The notes under the pieces are model-generated. The model was not told where the DNA came from. It did not search any database and saw only the letters and a program-made list of their open reading frames with translations. A stretch of DNA of 56,972 bases from Oceanicola sp. (GTDB lineage: Bacteria > Pseudomonadota > Alphaproteobacteria > Rhodobacterales > Rhodobacteraceae), in assembly GCA_022447275.1 (NCBI GenBank), contig JAKVBK010000021.1, positions 1-56,972 on the forward strand. Reading direction: 5' to 3'. The translations under genes and the position numbers were made by a program. Positions 44,151-52,910 of the stretch are shown here, piece by piece (the stretch's first letter is position 1; every line of letters starts with the position of its first letter).

Positions 44151-44897
44151 ATGACTGAAAATTCACCGTTCGCTGAACAAAAAGCCGGGGCCGATCCGTT
44201 TTCGGTTGTTCGAATCGAGCATGACGGGCCCGCCGGTGTCGGCCTCACAGAGTGGGAGAAACTTGATCCCGCAACTCTTGCCTCGGGAGAGCCTGTTCAG
44301 AGGGGCCATTTCTACGGGCTGAATGAAGAGAGCGGTTATTCGATGGGGGTCTGGGATTGCACAGCATTTGACGATGCGCCCGGCCCCTATCCGGTCGATG
44401 AGTACATGGTGCTGCTTGAGGGCAGCGTGATTATGGCCCAGCCAGATGGCACGGAAACCGTCATCAATGCCGGGGATGCCTTTGTTTTGCCGCGTGGGCT
44501 GGACTGCCAGTGGAAGATGCCGGGATACGTGCGCAAGATTTTCATGATTGTAGAGGGCGATGGTCGTGCCGCCTCCAGCAACCCCTCGCATGCACGGGTG
44601 ACAGTCCCAAGCTTTGCGCCCCTGTCATCCCCGTCTGAAGGCGCTGTCTCTTCCCACGAGCAGGTTTTTCTGAGCGCGGACGGGCGCATGGGTGTCCAGC
44701 GCATCGATTTCCATCACGCAGTCGAAGGCCCTGTTCCCATGGCGGGAGAGTGCCTGGTGACAGTTCTCGAGGGGTCGGTAGAAATCGAAGGACATCAATT
44801 TGCGAAGGGTGACAGCTTTCAGCTACTTGCCAACGCAAAACCGGATTGGAAGATTGCCGCTGGCACACGGCTGATCCTCGCGGCGTATACGGCCTGA
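44151..44897 (+). CDS. Bicupin protein
   Basis: Soluble protein of 248 residues with two cupin modules (about 60-140 and 165-245). The first has the Cupin_3 pattern: YPVDEYMVLLEGSVIM, then AGDAFVLPRGLDCQWKMPG, then RKIFMI. The second is shorter (ECLVTVLEGSVEIEG, FAKGDSFQLLANAKPDW). The histidines of metal cupins are mostly missing from the first module, where DE and a late acidic or tryptophan pattern is seen, so it may bind ligand without catalysis. Members of this fold next to amine pathways include EutQ-like and ureidoglycine-hydrolase-like proteins. AGGGG precedes the ATG. It is transcribed away from the transporter from the shared operator region. Function is not known. Confidence 0.88.
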   Translation: MTENSPFAEQKAGADPFSVVRIEHDGPAGVGLTEWEKLDPATLASGEPVQRGHFYGLNEESGYSMGVWDCTAFDDAPGPYPVDEYMVLLEGSVIMAQPDGTETVINAGDAFVLPRGLDCQWKMPGYVRKIFMIVEGDGRAASSNPSHARVTVPSFAPLSSPSEGAVSSHEQVFLSADGRMGVQRIDFHHAVEGPVPMAGECLVTVLEGSVEIEGHQFAKGDSFQLLANAKPDWKIAAGTRLILAAYTA

Positions 44898-44902
44898 CAG
44901 TT

Positions 44903-44940
44903 TTGAAGGGGGAGGCGCGCAGGGCGCATGCCCCCTTCAA
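44903..44940. terminator. Bidirectional stem-loop between convergent genes
   Basis: TTGAAGGGGG (44903-44912) and CCCCCTTCAA (44931-44940) form a perfect 10-bp stem between the cupin stop and the convergent amine oxidase stop, overlapping the last codons of the latter. TTTT lies just before it on the plus strand. Confidence 0.65.
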
Positions 44941-46217
44941 CCAAGGGTTTTGATGATCTTCTTGGCGAGCTTTCGGCCATTGTCATAGGCGCCGTTTGCG
45001 AGGGCAGCCCGCTCCCCGGCAACAGCCTCCCCTGCGAAGAATACCTTCTTGCCCAAGGATTTCCCCAATGCCTTGCGCGCCCCTTTATGGCCGGGCCGTT
45101 CAACCGCATAGGCCCCAAGGGTGAGCGGGTTTGTTGCCCAGTCGGTCATCAAGCCTTTGCGAAAGTGCTTTCTGGCATCCGAGCCGACCATCCCGACCAG
45201 TTCGCCCAGCGCGAAATCAACTGTCTCATCGGCCCCAGCTCGTGACAGCTCCCATCCCAGATCACCGCCAATATTGCCAAACAGGTAGTCGTGCCCGCAG
45301 GGCCAGCCGATGAAGAAGCAGGCCCGCGCAGGCATGTCCTCCGGTACCTTATAGGTGACCCATGCATTGTCTTTCAGGCCGAGTTTTGCGCCATCAAACA
45401 ACATGGGCACTTTGACAAGCAGGCCCATCGGCACGCCATGCAGCGCCTCCTGTTGCCGTATGGGCATCTCGGGCACGAATGTGATCGCGCCAGAGGCGAG
45501 AACGCCCGTCGATACGGTGACAAGGCAAGCCCGCGCGCGCAGCGTGCCCTGATCTGTGTCGATCTGAACGTCAGACCCGCTCCAGTCGATGCGCTTCACC
45601 GTTGTGTTCAAGGCCACGGGCAGCCCTGTGCCCAAACTGGCCACAACGCTTCCGTAGCCTTCCTTGACGAGATAGCTGGGCTGATCATCTGCCTGATCCC
45701 AATGGTCGATCGGGGACAGGTCCTTGAAGTCGACGCCGTAATCCATCGGCCCCAGCCACGACTGAGCCGTGCCGGAAAAGGGCAGATCTTTGGGCAACAC
45801 ATCCGCCGCCGGGCCGTCAAACCCCTTGCGCCCTGCTGTCTTCAAGGTGTCGTCCAGCGCGGCGCGGGCCGCTTCGAATGCCTCTTCTTCGGCATCTGTG
45901 GCCGGGCGGCCCTCCACGAATAGCTGTGATGGCGCCTCGGTATGGTTGATCAACTGGTAGCCAAGCGCCCGAGCATGTTTGACCAATGAGTTCTTGTTTG
46001 CCCCCGACATCCACGAACAGCCCATGTCGACAGGCACGCCAAACGCGGATGTGTCGGTCCAGGCGCGCCCCCCGATCCGCCCAGCGGCTTCGAGGATCTG
46101 CACAGTGTAGCCGGCCTTCTGCAATCGGCGCGCGGCCGCCAAGCCCGCAGCGCCCGCGCCGACGATGGCCACATCAGGGGTTGAGTGGCGTGATGTGTCG
46201 CGTTGGGGCGTGGACAT
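44937..46217 (-). CDS. Flavin monoamine oxidase, cytoplasmic paralogue
   Basis: FAD-dependent amine oxidase (426 residues) closely related to the enzyme at 37828-39234. Shared blocks are VAIVGAGAAGLAAARRLQKAG, RIGGRAWTD, DMGCSWMSG, SWLGPMDYG and FFAGEAVAGERAALANG. It has no Tat or Sec leader; the first 13 residues are polar, so it should stay in the cytoplasm. ATG 46217 is chosen because it sits at the usual distance from the FAD motif, although the upstream AGAAAG site is weak; a longer start is possible. It lies convergent to the bicupin gene and outside the main operon. Together with the exported paralogue it suggests two oxidation steps or two cell compartments. Confidence 0.9.
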   Translation of the reverse strand: MSTPQRDTSRHSTPDVAIVGAGAAGLAAARRLQKAGYTVQILEAAGRIGGRAWTDTSAFGVPVDMGCSWMSGANKNSLVKHARALGYQLINHTEAPSQLFVEGRPATDAEEEAFEAARAALDDTLKTAGRKGFDGPAADVLPKDLPFSGTAQSWLGPMDYGVDFKDLSPIDHWDQADDQPSYLVKEGYGSVVASLGTGLPVALNTTVKRIDWSGSDVQIDTDQGTLRARACLVTVSTGVLASGAITFVPEMPIRQQEALHGVPMGLLVKVPMLFDGAKLGLKDNAWVTYKVPEDMPARACFFIGWPCGHDYLFGNIGGDLGWELSRAGADETVDFALGELVGMVGSDARKHFRKGLMTDWATNPLTLGAYAVERPGHKGARKALGKSLGKKVFFAGEAVAGERAALANGAYDNGRKLAKKIIKTLG

Positions 46218-46441
46218 GGGGGCGTGTCTTTCTGAGATACTTGCCGGCGTGCTGGCCGTGTCGTTGTGCACAACCTGTGATGGTCGCTGCGCAAGAAGTA
46301 TAGGTGCCGCCCGCCGTTGGACCATCCCCACTGCCGCAATGATGAGAGTCTGGATTGGCCTCGAAGCAAATTGGCCTGCTCTGGATCGTGCATGATGGAA
46401 CGCGCGCAGCGCGCCTTTGCCGCCAGGTCTGCCAAATGGCG

Positions 46442-48958
46442 TCAGCCTGCTGGGGACAGTGTGACGCCCACAGAATTCGTGCGGTGGTTGCCAACATCGG
46501 TATCGGCGGGCTTCCAGCGGCGCAGACGCAGCGCATTTGCCAAGACAAACACGGAGCTGAGCGCCATGGCTGCGGCCGCAACCATTGGTGACATCAGGAT
46601 ACCAAATCCGGGATAGAGCACACCCGCAGCAACCGGGATGAGTGCCGTGTTGTAGGCAAAGGCCCAGAACAGGTTTTGCTGAATGTTGCGGATCGTGGCG
46701 CGCGACAGGGCGACGGCATTGCCAACCCCGGTAAGGGATCGGGACATGAGCACAACATCTGCTGCCTCGATGGCAACATCCGTGCCAGAGCCGATCGCAA
46801 GGCCGATGTCAGCCTCTGCCAAAGCGGGCGCATCGTTGATCCCATCCCCCACAAAGGCCACTGGGCCATGACGGGCGCGCAATTCCTTTACGGCGGCCAG
46901 TTTGCCATCTGGCAGCACCTCCGAGATGACGGTTTCGATGCCCAATTGCCCGGCGATGACATGTGCCGTGCGATGATTGTCGCCGGTGATCATCGCTACT
47001 TCCAGCCCCAGCTTGCGCAAGGCAGCGAGGGCTGCTGGCGTTGTCGGTTTGATCGGGTCAGAGACCGCGATGATGGCGGCCAAGCTGCCATCGATTGCGG
47101 CATAGATTGGGGTTTTGCCTTCAGAGGAAAGTTTGGCGCTGGCGGCGGCAAATTGCTCTACATTATGGCCAAGCTGCACCATGAACCGGTCTGCGCCGAT
47201 GGCGACAGTCTTGTCACCTACATGCGCCTGCACGCCCAGCCCGGTCAGGCTCTGGAACTCTGTTGCGGGGGCCAGATCGATGCCTTCGGCCTGTGCAGCT
47301 TTGACGATCGCACGGGCAATGGGATGCTCGGATCTTTCCTCAACCGATGCGATGAGCGACAGGACTTGTTGGTGCTTGAAGCCCGCTGCCACCTGAAGAT
47401 TGGTGAGGCGCGGCGCGCCCTCGGTAAGTGTGCCAGTCTTATCGAATGCGATCACTTGGGCCTCTTGCAGGCGCTGGAGCGCATCGCCCTTGCGGAACAA
47501 AACACCCATTTCCGCACCGCGCCCTGTCCCGACCATGATGGATGTGGGTGTGGCAAGGCCCATCGCGCAGGGGCAGGCTATGATCAGAACGGCCACCATG
47601 TTCACGAGGCCAAAGGAAAGCGCTGGCTCTGGGCCGAAGAAAAACCATGCGCAGAATGTCAGCACAGCCAAGCCGATAACAGCGGGGACGAAATAATGCG
47701 TGATCCTGTCCACCATCGCCTGAATTGGCAGTTTTCCGGCCTGCGCGTCTTCGACCATCCTTATGATCTGCGCCAGCATCGTATCCTGCCCAATCGCGGT
47801 GGCCTGCAGGGTGAGGGTGCCGGTCTGGTTGACCGTTCCGCCGATCACCGTCGTGCCAGAGGTCTTGGGGACGGGCATGGGTTCTCCGGTGATCATGCTC
47901 TCGTCAATGTAGCTGCTGCCGCCCTGCACCACGCCGTCCATGGGGATGCGTTCGCCGGGGCGCACCTCGACACGCTCATCCACTCGGATGCTGTCCACAT
48001 CGACCTCAACAAGAACACCGCTGCGCCAAACATGGGCTGTCTTGGGTGCAAGACGCAAAAGGCGTTGTATGGCTTGAGAGGTGCGGCCCTTGGCGCGCGC
48101 CTCCATCCAACGGCCAACGAGGATCAGCGTCACGATCACGGCGGCGGCCTCGTAGTAGACATTGACTGTCCCATCCGGCAGCAGCCCGGGCGCAAAAGTT
48201 GCCACAAGGGAGAAGCCAAAGGCCGCGGCCGTGCCCACAGCAACGAGGCTGTTCATATCGGGGGCGCCGCGAACAAGGGCGGGTACCCCTTCGGCATAGA
48301 AAGCGCGGCCGGGGCCCAGCAAGACGGCGGTTGTCAGGGCGCATTGGATCAACCAACTGCCCTGCAGGCCCAACGTTTGCAGGATCAGATGATGGATGCC
48401 CGGCACCATGTGGCTGCCCATCTCGAGGATCACAACGGGAAGCGTCAGAAGGGCAGCGAAGATGACGCGCTGCCTCAGCGCCTGTGCCTCGGCCGCCTTG
48501 CGACTGGATGGGTCGATGGCTGGCCCATCTGCGGACAGAGCGCGTGCTGTCTTTCCCTTACTCTCAACGGCGGCAATCAGCGCCTCTGTGGGCGCCACAC
48601 CGATAATGGTGGCCCTCTCGGTGGCGAGGTTCACGTCGGCTGCGGTAACGCCGGGCACAGCCAACAGGGCACGCTCCACCCCGGACACACAGCCTGCGCA
48701 TTTCATGCCGTCTATGGCCAGTCGGGTTGAGGGCAGGGGCACACTATAGCCTGCGCTTTCTATGGCTGCGACCAGCGCGCTCGGTGCAACCCCCTGATCA
48801 AATTCAATACCCGCGCGTTCCGTGGCCAGGTTTACGCTGGCCTCAGTGACCCCGGGGATGGCCCGCAAACTGCGCTCGATACGCCCTGCGCAACTGGCGC
48901 AGTTCATGCCTGCAACGGGCAGGCTGAGGGCAAGAGAGGGTGCAGGGGTGGCAGGCAT
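46442..48958 (-). CDS. copA: Copper-exporting P1B-type ATPase
   Basis: Copper(I) export pump (838 residues). It has two N-terminal metal-binding domains (GMNCASC at 17-23, GMKCAGC at 84-90), eight predicted membrane helices and the TGE loop ([12 protein letters not shown]). The transmembrane metal site is CPC at 462-464, the phosphorylated aspartate is Asp506 in DKTGT, SEHPIA is in the nucleotide domain, and the hinge is [10 protein letters not shown]. The final helices carry the YN and MALSS ligands of CopA-type pumps. The ATG at 48958 lies 40 bp below a CueR-type promoter and lacks a clear ribosome site. The 224 bp past its stop hold only a short GC hairpin near 46400. Confidence 0.97.
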   Translation of the reverse strand: MPATPAPSLALSLPVAGMNCASCAGRIERSLRAIPGVTEASVNLATERAGIEFDQGVAPSALVAAIESAGYSVPLPSTRLAIDGMKCAGCVSGVERALLAVPGVTAADVNLATERATIIGVAPTEALIAAVESKGKTARALSADGPAIDPSSRKAAEAQALRQRVIFAALLTLPVVILEMGSHMVPGIHHLILQTLGLQGSWLIQCALTTAVLLGPGRAFYAEGVPALVRGAPDMNSLVAVGTAAAFGFSLVATFAPGLLPDGTVNVYYEAAAVIVTLILVGRWMEARAKGRTSQAIQRLLRLAPKTAHVWRSGVLVEVDVDSIRVDERVEVRPGERIPMDGVVQGGSSYIDESMITGEPMPVPKTSGTTVIGGTVNQTGTLTLQATAIGQDTMLAQIIRMVEDAQAGKLPIQAMVDRITHYFVPAVIGLAVLTFCAWFFFGPEPALSFGLVNMVAVLIIACPCAMGLATPTSIMVGTGRGAEMGVLFRKGDALQRLQEAQVIAFDKTGTLTEGAPRLTNLQVAAGFKHQQVLSLIASVEERSEHPIARAIVKAAQAEGIDLAPATEFQSLTGLGVQAHVGDKTVAIGADRFMVQLGHNVEQFAAASAKLSSEGKTPIYAAIDGSLAAIIAVSDPIKPTTPAALAALRKLGLEVAMITGDNHRTAHVIAGQLGIETVISEVLPDGKLAAVKELRARHGPVAFVGDGINDAPALAEADIGLAIGSGTDVAIEAADVVLMSRSLTGVGNAVALSRATIRNIQQNLFWAFAYNTALIPVAAGVLYPGFGILMSPMVAAAAMALSSVFVLANALRLRRWKPADTDVGNHRTNSVGVTLSPAG

Positions 48959-48998
48959 AGCGCGCGGTTCCAGTCAGCGGGCGTGAATTTTCATTCTG

Positions 48999-49029
48999 GA
49001 CATAAGGTTTCCAGTTACTGGAAGGTCAA
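48999..49029 (-). promoter_or_regulatory. CueR-type promoter and operator of copA
   Basis: On the minus strand TTGACC (complement of 49024-49029) and TATGTC (complement of 48999-49004) are separated by 19 bp, the over-long spacing typical of MerR-family promoters. Inside the spacer is the perfect palindrome TTCCAGTAACTGGAA (49009-49023), matching known CueR boxes. Activated CueR would twist the DNA so RNA polymerase can transcribe copA. Confidence 0.88.
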
Positions 49030-49099
49030 GGGCAAGATGTGCTATGAAAGCCCATGCGGCGAACCTGTCGCAGGCAAGGGGTTGGGAGGCCGCAGGCGG

Positions 49100-49501
49100 A
49101 TGAATATCTCAGATGTGTCCCGCGTCAGCGGGCTGCCCGCAAAAACGATCAGGTACTATGAGGATATCGGCCTTGTGTGCCCGGCGCGCGGCGATAACGG
49201 GTATCGTGATTTCAGCGCGCAGGACGCCCATAAACTATCGTTCCTGGGACGCGCGCGCTCCTTGGGGTTTTCGATTGAGGAGTGCCGCACGCTGCTTTCT
49301 CTTTACGAAGATCGAGACCGGGCCAGCGCGGATGTGAAAGCCGTCGCGGCAGAGCACCTTGAGCGCATCGCAGACAAAATTGAAGAATTGCAGGCCCTCA
49401 AATCAACGCTCGAAACACTTGTGACGCGCTGTCATGGGGACAATCGTCCGGACTGCCCCATTCTGGAGGGATTGGCTGGCCGGGAGGGGATGCCGGGTTA
49501 A
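49100..49501 (+). CDS. cueR: Copper-responsive MerR-family regulator (CueR)
   Basis: Regulator of 133 residues. The MerR helix-turn-helix opens MNISDVSRVSGLPAKTIRYYEDIGLV. A long dimerisation helix follows (about 75-108). The metal loop has Cys111 and Cys119 (TRCHGDNRPDCPI), the two-cysteine spacing of Cu(I) sensors such as CueR. ATG 49100 gives the standard start; in-frame sequence upstream covers the promoter. It is divergent from copA and shares the intergenic operator. Confidence 0.95.
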   Translation: MNISDVSRVSGLPAKTIRYYEDIGLVCPARGDNGYRDFSAQDAHKLSFLGRARSLGFSIEECRTLLSLYEDRDRASADVKAVAAEHLERIADKIEELQALKSTLETLVTRCHGDNRPDCPILEGLAGREGMPG

Positions 49502-49811
49502 GGTCGGCGCGCGCCTTAAACAGCTTGGGCAAAAATGGGGGGCCATGACTGGGTGAGGCAATTCCCCATCGGTTCAGCCTATTGAGACCTCTCCTACGCT
49601 TCTGTGGCGGAACTGCGTTTGCTTTGCTGCCTTGCAAAAAACTGCGCCAATCCCGCGCTGCGGCAGCGCATGGTATAACCTTCCGGATATATTTCTCGTT
49701 TAACGTGCGTCTGCTAGGAATGATTTCAAGCGCATTCAGCACCAAGCGAAAACGATCTAAGGTAAGGAATTTAGGCACAATTACGGCGCGCAGGCCGCCC
49801 TCGCCGCACCC
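49502..49811 (+). other. Intergenic region between cueR and the envelope-glycan genes
   Basis: 310 bp with no reading frame I can support. A 6-bp hairpin TTAAGG/CCTTAA (49498-49519) overlaps the cueR stop and could end that transcript. The part from about 49600 on is more AT-rich and marks a change in base composition that continues through the next four genes. I cannot place a convincing promoter, though one must exist here if the following genes form an operon. Confidence 0.5.
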
Positions 49812-52800
49812 ATGTCACAGAGCAGCTCCGCCCTTGTCGAACGATCAGAAGAAAGCGCTGGCCTGCGCCTTCTTTTGATTGCGCTTGCCGGCGCCGTGCT
49901 CTTTCACGGCGGGCTGCTGCCCTTCACCCATGGCAATACCTACGACGCGTTCGTCCATATGTTTTTTGCGGACAGCTACTATCGGAGTTGGTTCGATCAT
50001 TGGGAGCCGCGCTGGTATACGGGCTTTGCAACAACGTCATACCCGCCCGGCACGCACATGGCGATTGCGGGCTTGATGCATATCCTGCCGATACGCAGCG
50101 CATTTGTCGTTGTGCAACTGGTTGGCGTGCTTTTGCTGACTGTTGGGGTCTATCGATTTTCGTTGCTTTGGGTTGCGCCGCGTGCGGCCGGATTTGCAGC
50201 AATTGTTCTGGTGCTTTCTTCGTCGGTCGCAGAAACGATCCACCTCTTCGGCCAATTGCCGACCATCTTTTCGCTCGGCATTTTCTTGAACGGGCTTCCC
50301 TACGTGTATCGCTGGTTGGTGTTTGGACGGGCCAAGGATTTCTTCGTCGCCGTCATTTTTGCCGCAGCAACGACGGCCGCGCACCATGTCACAACCCTTT
50401 TTGGCGGGGTATTGTTCGTTCTGCCCCTCGGGCTGCATGCCATGAAGGCCTATGCCGAGTTCAGACCGGCGGACAGCTTGCTGCATATGTTTACACGCTT
50501 TGGCGTTCCCCTTGGCAGGGGGCTTCTGCTCGGCATTTTTATGCTGGCGGCTATGTTTCTGACGGTTCTTCCCTACTGGATCTGGTCCATCAATGATCCG
50601 ATTACACAGGTGCCCATCCCCCATGGCAGCCGGGAAAACTTTCTTGAGCGGTTTGATCTTGGATTTATTTTTTTCGTCCTGCCCTGGGGCGTGTCGCTCC
50701 TGTTTCTGCCCTATGCCATCTACAAAACCTTCACCAGCAGGCTTTGGCCTCTGGGTGCTTCACTTCTGCTTAGCACCTTGCTGGGCTTGGGCGGCACCAC
50801 GCCGATCGGCCGGATCGTTCTTGGAGACGCTTTTGACGTCCTGACCCTCGACAGGTTCACGTTTTGGGCCACGATCCTGATCCTCCCGTTTATAGGTCAC
50901 ATGCTGGAAGGTCTTTTGAACGGGCGATCTGGCGCCATGCTAAGAGCAAGCTTTGGCCGGGGAATTCAGCGCATCCTTCTGGGGGGCATTTTCCTCTGCT
51001 ACAGCTTCGTAGCTGTATTTGCGGCCATTCTGCCGACGGTAAAACCAACACAGCCAAGGTTTATCGACCCGGAGCCGATCACGCAGTTTCTGCAAAGCGA
51101 CGATCATGCGCGCTGGCGCTATCTTACGCTTGGGTTCGGCGATCAGTTTGCCTATCTGGCCGCGCAGACGAATGCGCTCTCCGTCGATGGGAATTATCAT
51201 TCCGCCCGGCGGCTGCCAGACCTGACGCGTTTCTCTGTGGAGCGGCTAGAGAATTCGAAATATCTTGGTGTTCCGGGTCTGGGATCGCTACGCCAATTTC
51301 TTGTCAACGCCGACGCTTATCACCTGAAATATCTGTTCTGTAATGACGAGTTCTATGATCCGGTGCTCCACTTTACGGGCTGGACACGGCTCAACCGTTT
51401 GCCCAATGGCGTGACAATCTGGGAAAAGCCCGATGTGACGCCATTGCCATCCCTGCTACCACGCAGGGACATACCGATCATCCAGTCATTGATGTGGGGC
51501 CTGTTGCCTCCGATCGCTCTGACATTTGCCGGGTGCATTTTTGCCGCCTCGGCTCTGCGCCGCAATTTTGGCATTCGCTCTGCCGATCTCAGGCCGCTGA
51601 TCGAGCAGCGGGTCACGTATTCTAATCCGCAGAAGGTGCGCCGGATCGTCCTTGGGTTGGGGTGGTCCACTGTCCTTGCGAGCAGCTTGGTAGCAAGCCT
51701 GATCGTGGGGGAAATCAGACGACCCCTGAAACCGGAAAGGGTGATTGAGCGCTACTTCGACGATTTGGATTTCCGCCGCTTTGACAGTGCCTACGGGCGG
51801 TTGGATCCGGTTACCCGGCCAGACAAGGAATCAGTTCTGTTCAACTGGCGTTGGAATGGAGGTCTTGTCGCATCCTATGGCAAGCTGACGGGCACCGAGA
51901 TTACAAAGATCCGTCAGGCGGGCGGACTGGTCGATTGGCGGGTGGATCTCGAATGGTTGACCGCGCTTGATCTGCGCAAACAAACGATCGAAGTGCGCAC
52001 AGCCTATCGAGACGGGCGTTGGTACATTACCCCCATAGGCCTGCGCCCTGTCCAGACCCCCGTGCGCTTACAGCGCGACGCAGAGGTCGCCTTCAATGTG
52101 GTTGGGCGGCGGCAACCCCGCTTGGAAACCGATTTGCATCGCGACCTCGTTGACCGCCCTGAATTGCATATCAGCGATGGTCGTCTTGTGGAGCGTGGGG
52201 GAAAGTACAGTTTGGTCGGGCATATTCGGAACATTGACGCCGACCCCGCCTTTGTCAGCCTTTTTGGGCTTTTGGAGGGGGGCGACACCATGATGGTGCG
52301 ACAATCCATTGCCGAAGTTATGGGGCAGCGGCTGCTGCCGCAGGAAGCATCGGGCTTCAGGATTGATTTTGAAGGTGTGCTCTCGTTGGATGATGCAGAA
52401 ATGCGGGGCGGTTTTGATCCTACGATGTTTATTCCACCCGAACTGGAAGTGCCCCCGGATGCTGCTGTTCTGGAGGCGCGGGCCGTCGTGCACGGGCGTG
52501 ATCTGTACCGAGGTGTGGGCTTTAACGGGCTAGAGGTATCGCAAAGCGACGGGCTGCTCAGCGTGACTGGTCTGGCTGTGAACACGGGTACGGAGACCGC
52601 GACGATTATCCGTCTGACAGCGCTTCTATACGATGAGGAAGGGCGGCCGATATGGGCCGAGGCGGGCTTTGTCGAAGCAAACATCTACCCCGGTCAAAGC
52701 GCACACTTCCATCTGGACCTGCCTGCCCGATCTGAGATTCGGGTGATAGCGGACCTCGCCGAACGGGCAAAGATCGTCAATGGCAGCACGCAGTTGACCG

Positions 52801-52910
52801 TTTCACCCAAAGATCAGGTGCCATCAGGTGCCATCGCCCTGCAAGGTATCGAAGGGTATTCCGCAATTTCCTTCCACGTTTCTACGATGACCTATGACCC
52901 GATTTTCTGA
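49812..52910 (+). CDS. Large polytopic GT-C-like membrane protein
   Basis: Protein of 1032 residues. Residues 1-410 hold about ten membrane helices. The first periplasmic loop (YDAFVHMFFADSYYRSW, then PRWYTGFATTSYPPGTHM) resembles the 6-pyruvoyl-tetrahydropterin-synthase-related membrane family and GT-C sugar transferases, whose acidic first loop is catalytic. Residues 410-555 are a soluble loop, followed by two more helices (about 557-581 and 610-633). An extracytoplasmic tail comes next: an NTF2-like module (about 640-745, VIERYFDDLDFRRFDSAYGR to YRDGRWYITPIG) and beta-sandwich modules (about 785-985). Probable role: sugar transfer from a lipid carrier in envelope-polymer assembly, which is inference. 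It overlaps the next gene by 17 nt. Confidence 0.85.
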   Translation: MSQSSSALVERSEESAGLRLLLIALAGAVLFHGGLLPFTHGNTYDAFVHMFFADSYYRSWFDHWEPRWYTGFATTSYPPGTHMAIAGLMHILPIRSAFVVVQLVGVLLLTVGVYRFSLLWVAPRAAGFAAIVLVLSSSVAETIHLFGQLPTIFSLGIFLNGLPYVYRWLVFGRAKDFFVAVIFAAATTAAHHVTTLFGGVLFVLPLGLHAMKAYAEFRPADSLLHMFTRFGVPLGRGLLLGIFMLAAMFLTVLPYWIWSINDPITQVPIPHGSRENFLERFDLGFIFFVLPWGVSLLFLPYAIYKTFTSRLWPLGASLLLSTLLGLGGTTPIGRIVLGDAFDVLTLDRFTFWATILILPFIGHMLEGLLNGRSGAMLRASFGRGIQRILLGGIFLCYSFVAVFAAILPTVKPTQPRFIDPEPITQFLQSDDHARWRYLTLGFGDQFAYLAAQTNALSVDGNYHSARRLPDLTRFSVERLENSKYLGVPGLGSLRQFLVNADAYHLKYLFCNDEFYDPVLHFTGWTRLNRLPNGVTIWEKPDVTPLPSLLPRRDIPIIQSLMWGLLPPIALTFAGCIFAASALRRNFGIRSADLRPLIEQRVTYSNPQKVRRIVLGLGWSTVLASSLVASLIVGEIRRPLKPERVIERYFDDLDFRRFDSAYGRLDPVTRPDKESVLFNWRWNGGLVASYGKLTGTEITKIRQAGGLVDWRVDLEWLTALDLRKQTIEVRTAYRDGRWYITPIGLRPVQTPVRLQRDAEVAFNVVGRRQPRLETDLHRDLVDRPELHISDGRLVERGGKYSLVGHIRNIDADPAFVSLFGLLEGGDTMMVRQSIAEVMGQRLLPQEASGFRIDFEGVLSLDDAEMRGGFDPTMFIPPELEVPPDAAVLEARAVVHGRDLYRGVGFNGLEVSQSDGLLSVTGLAVNTGTETATIIRLTALLYDEEGRPIWAEAGFVEANIYPGQSAHFHLDLPARSEIRVIADLAERAKIVNGSTQLTVSPKDQVPSGAIALQGIEGYSAISFHVSTMTYDPIF

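Noticed and set aside
46676-48730. 684-codon plus-strand frame within copA
   Set aside because: It is antisense to the P-type ATPase, which has every catalytic motif; no independent evidence.
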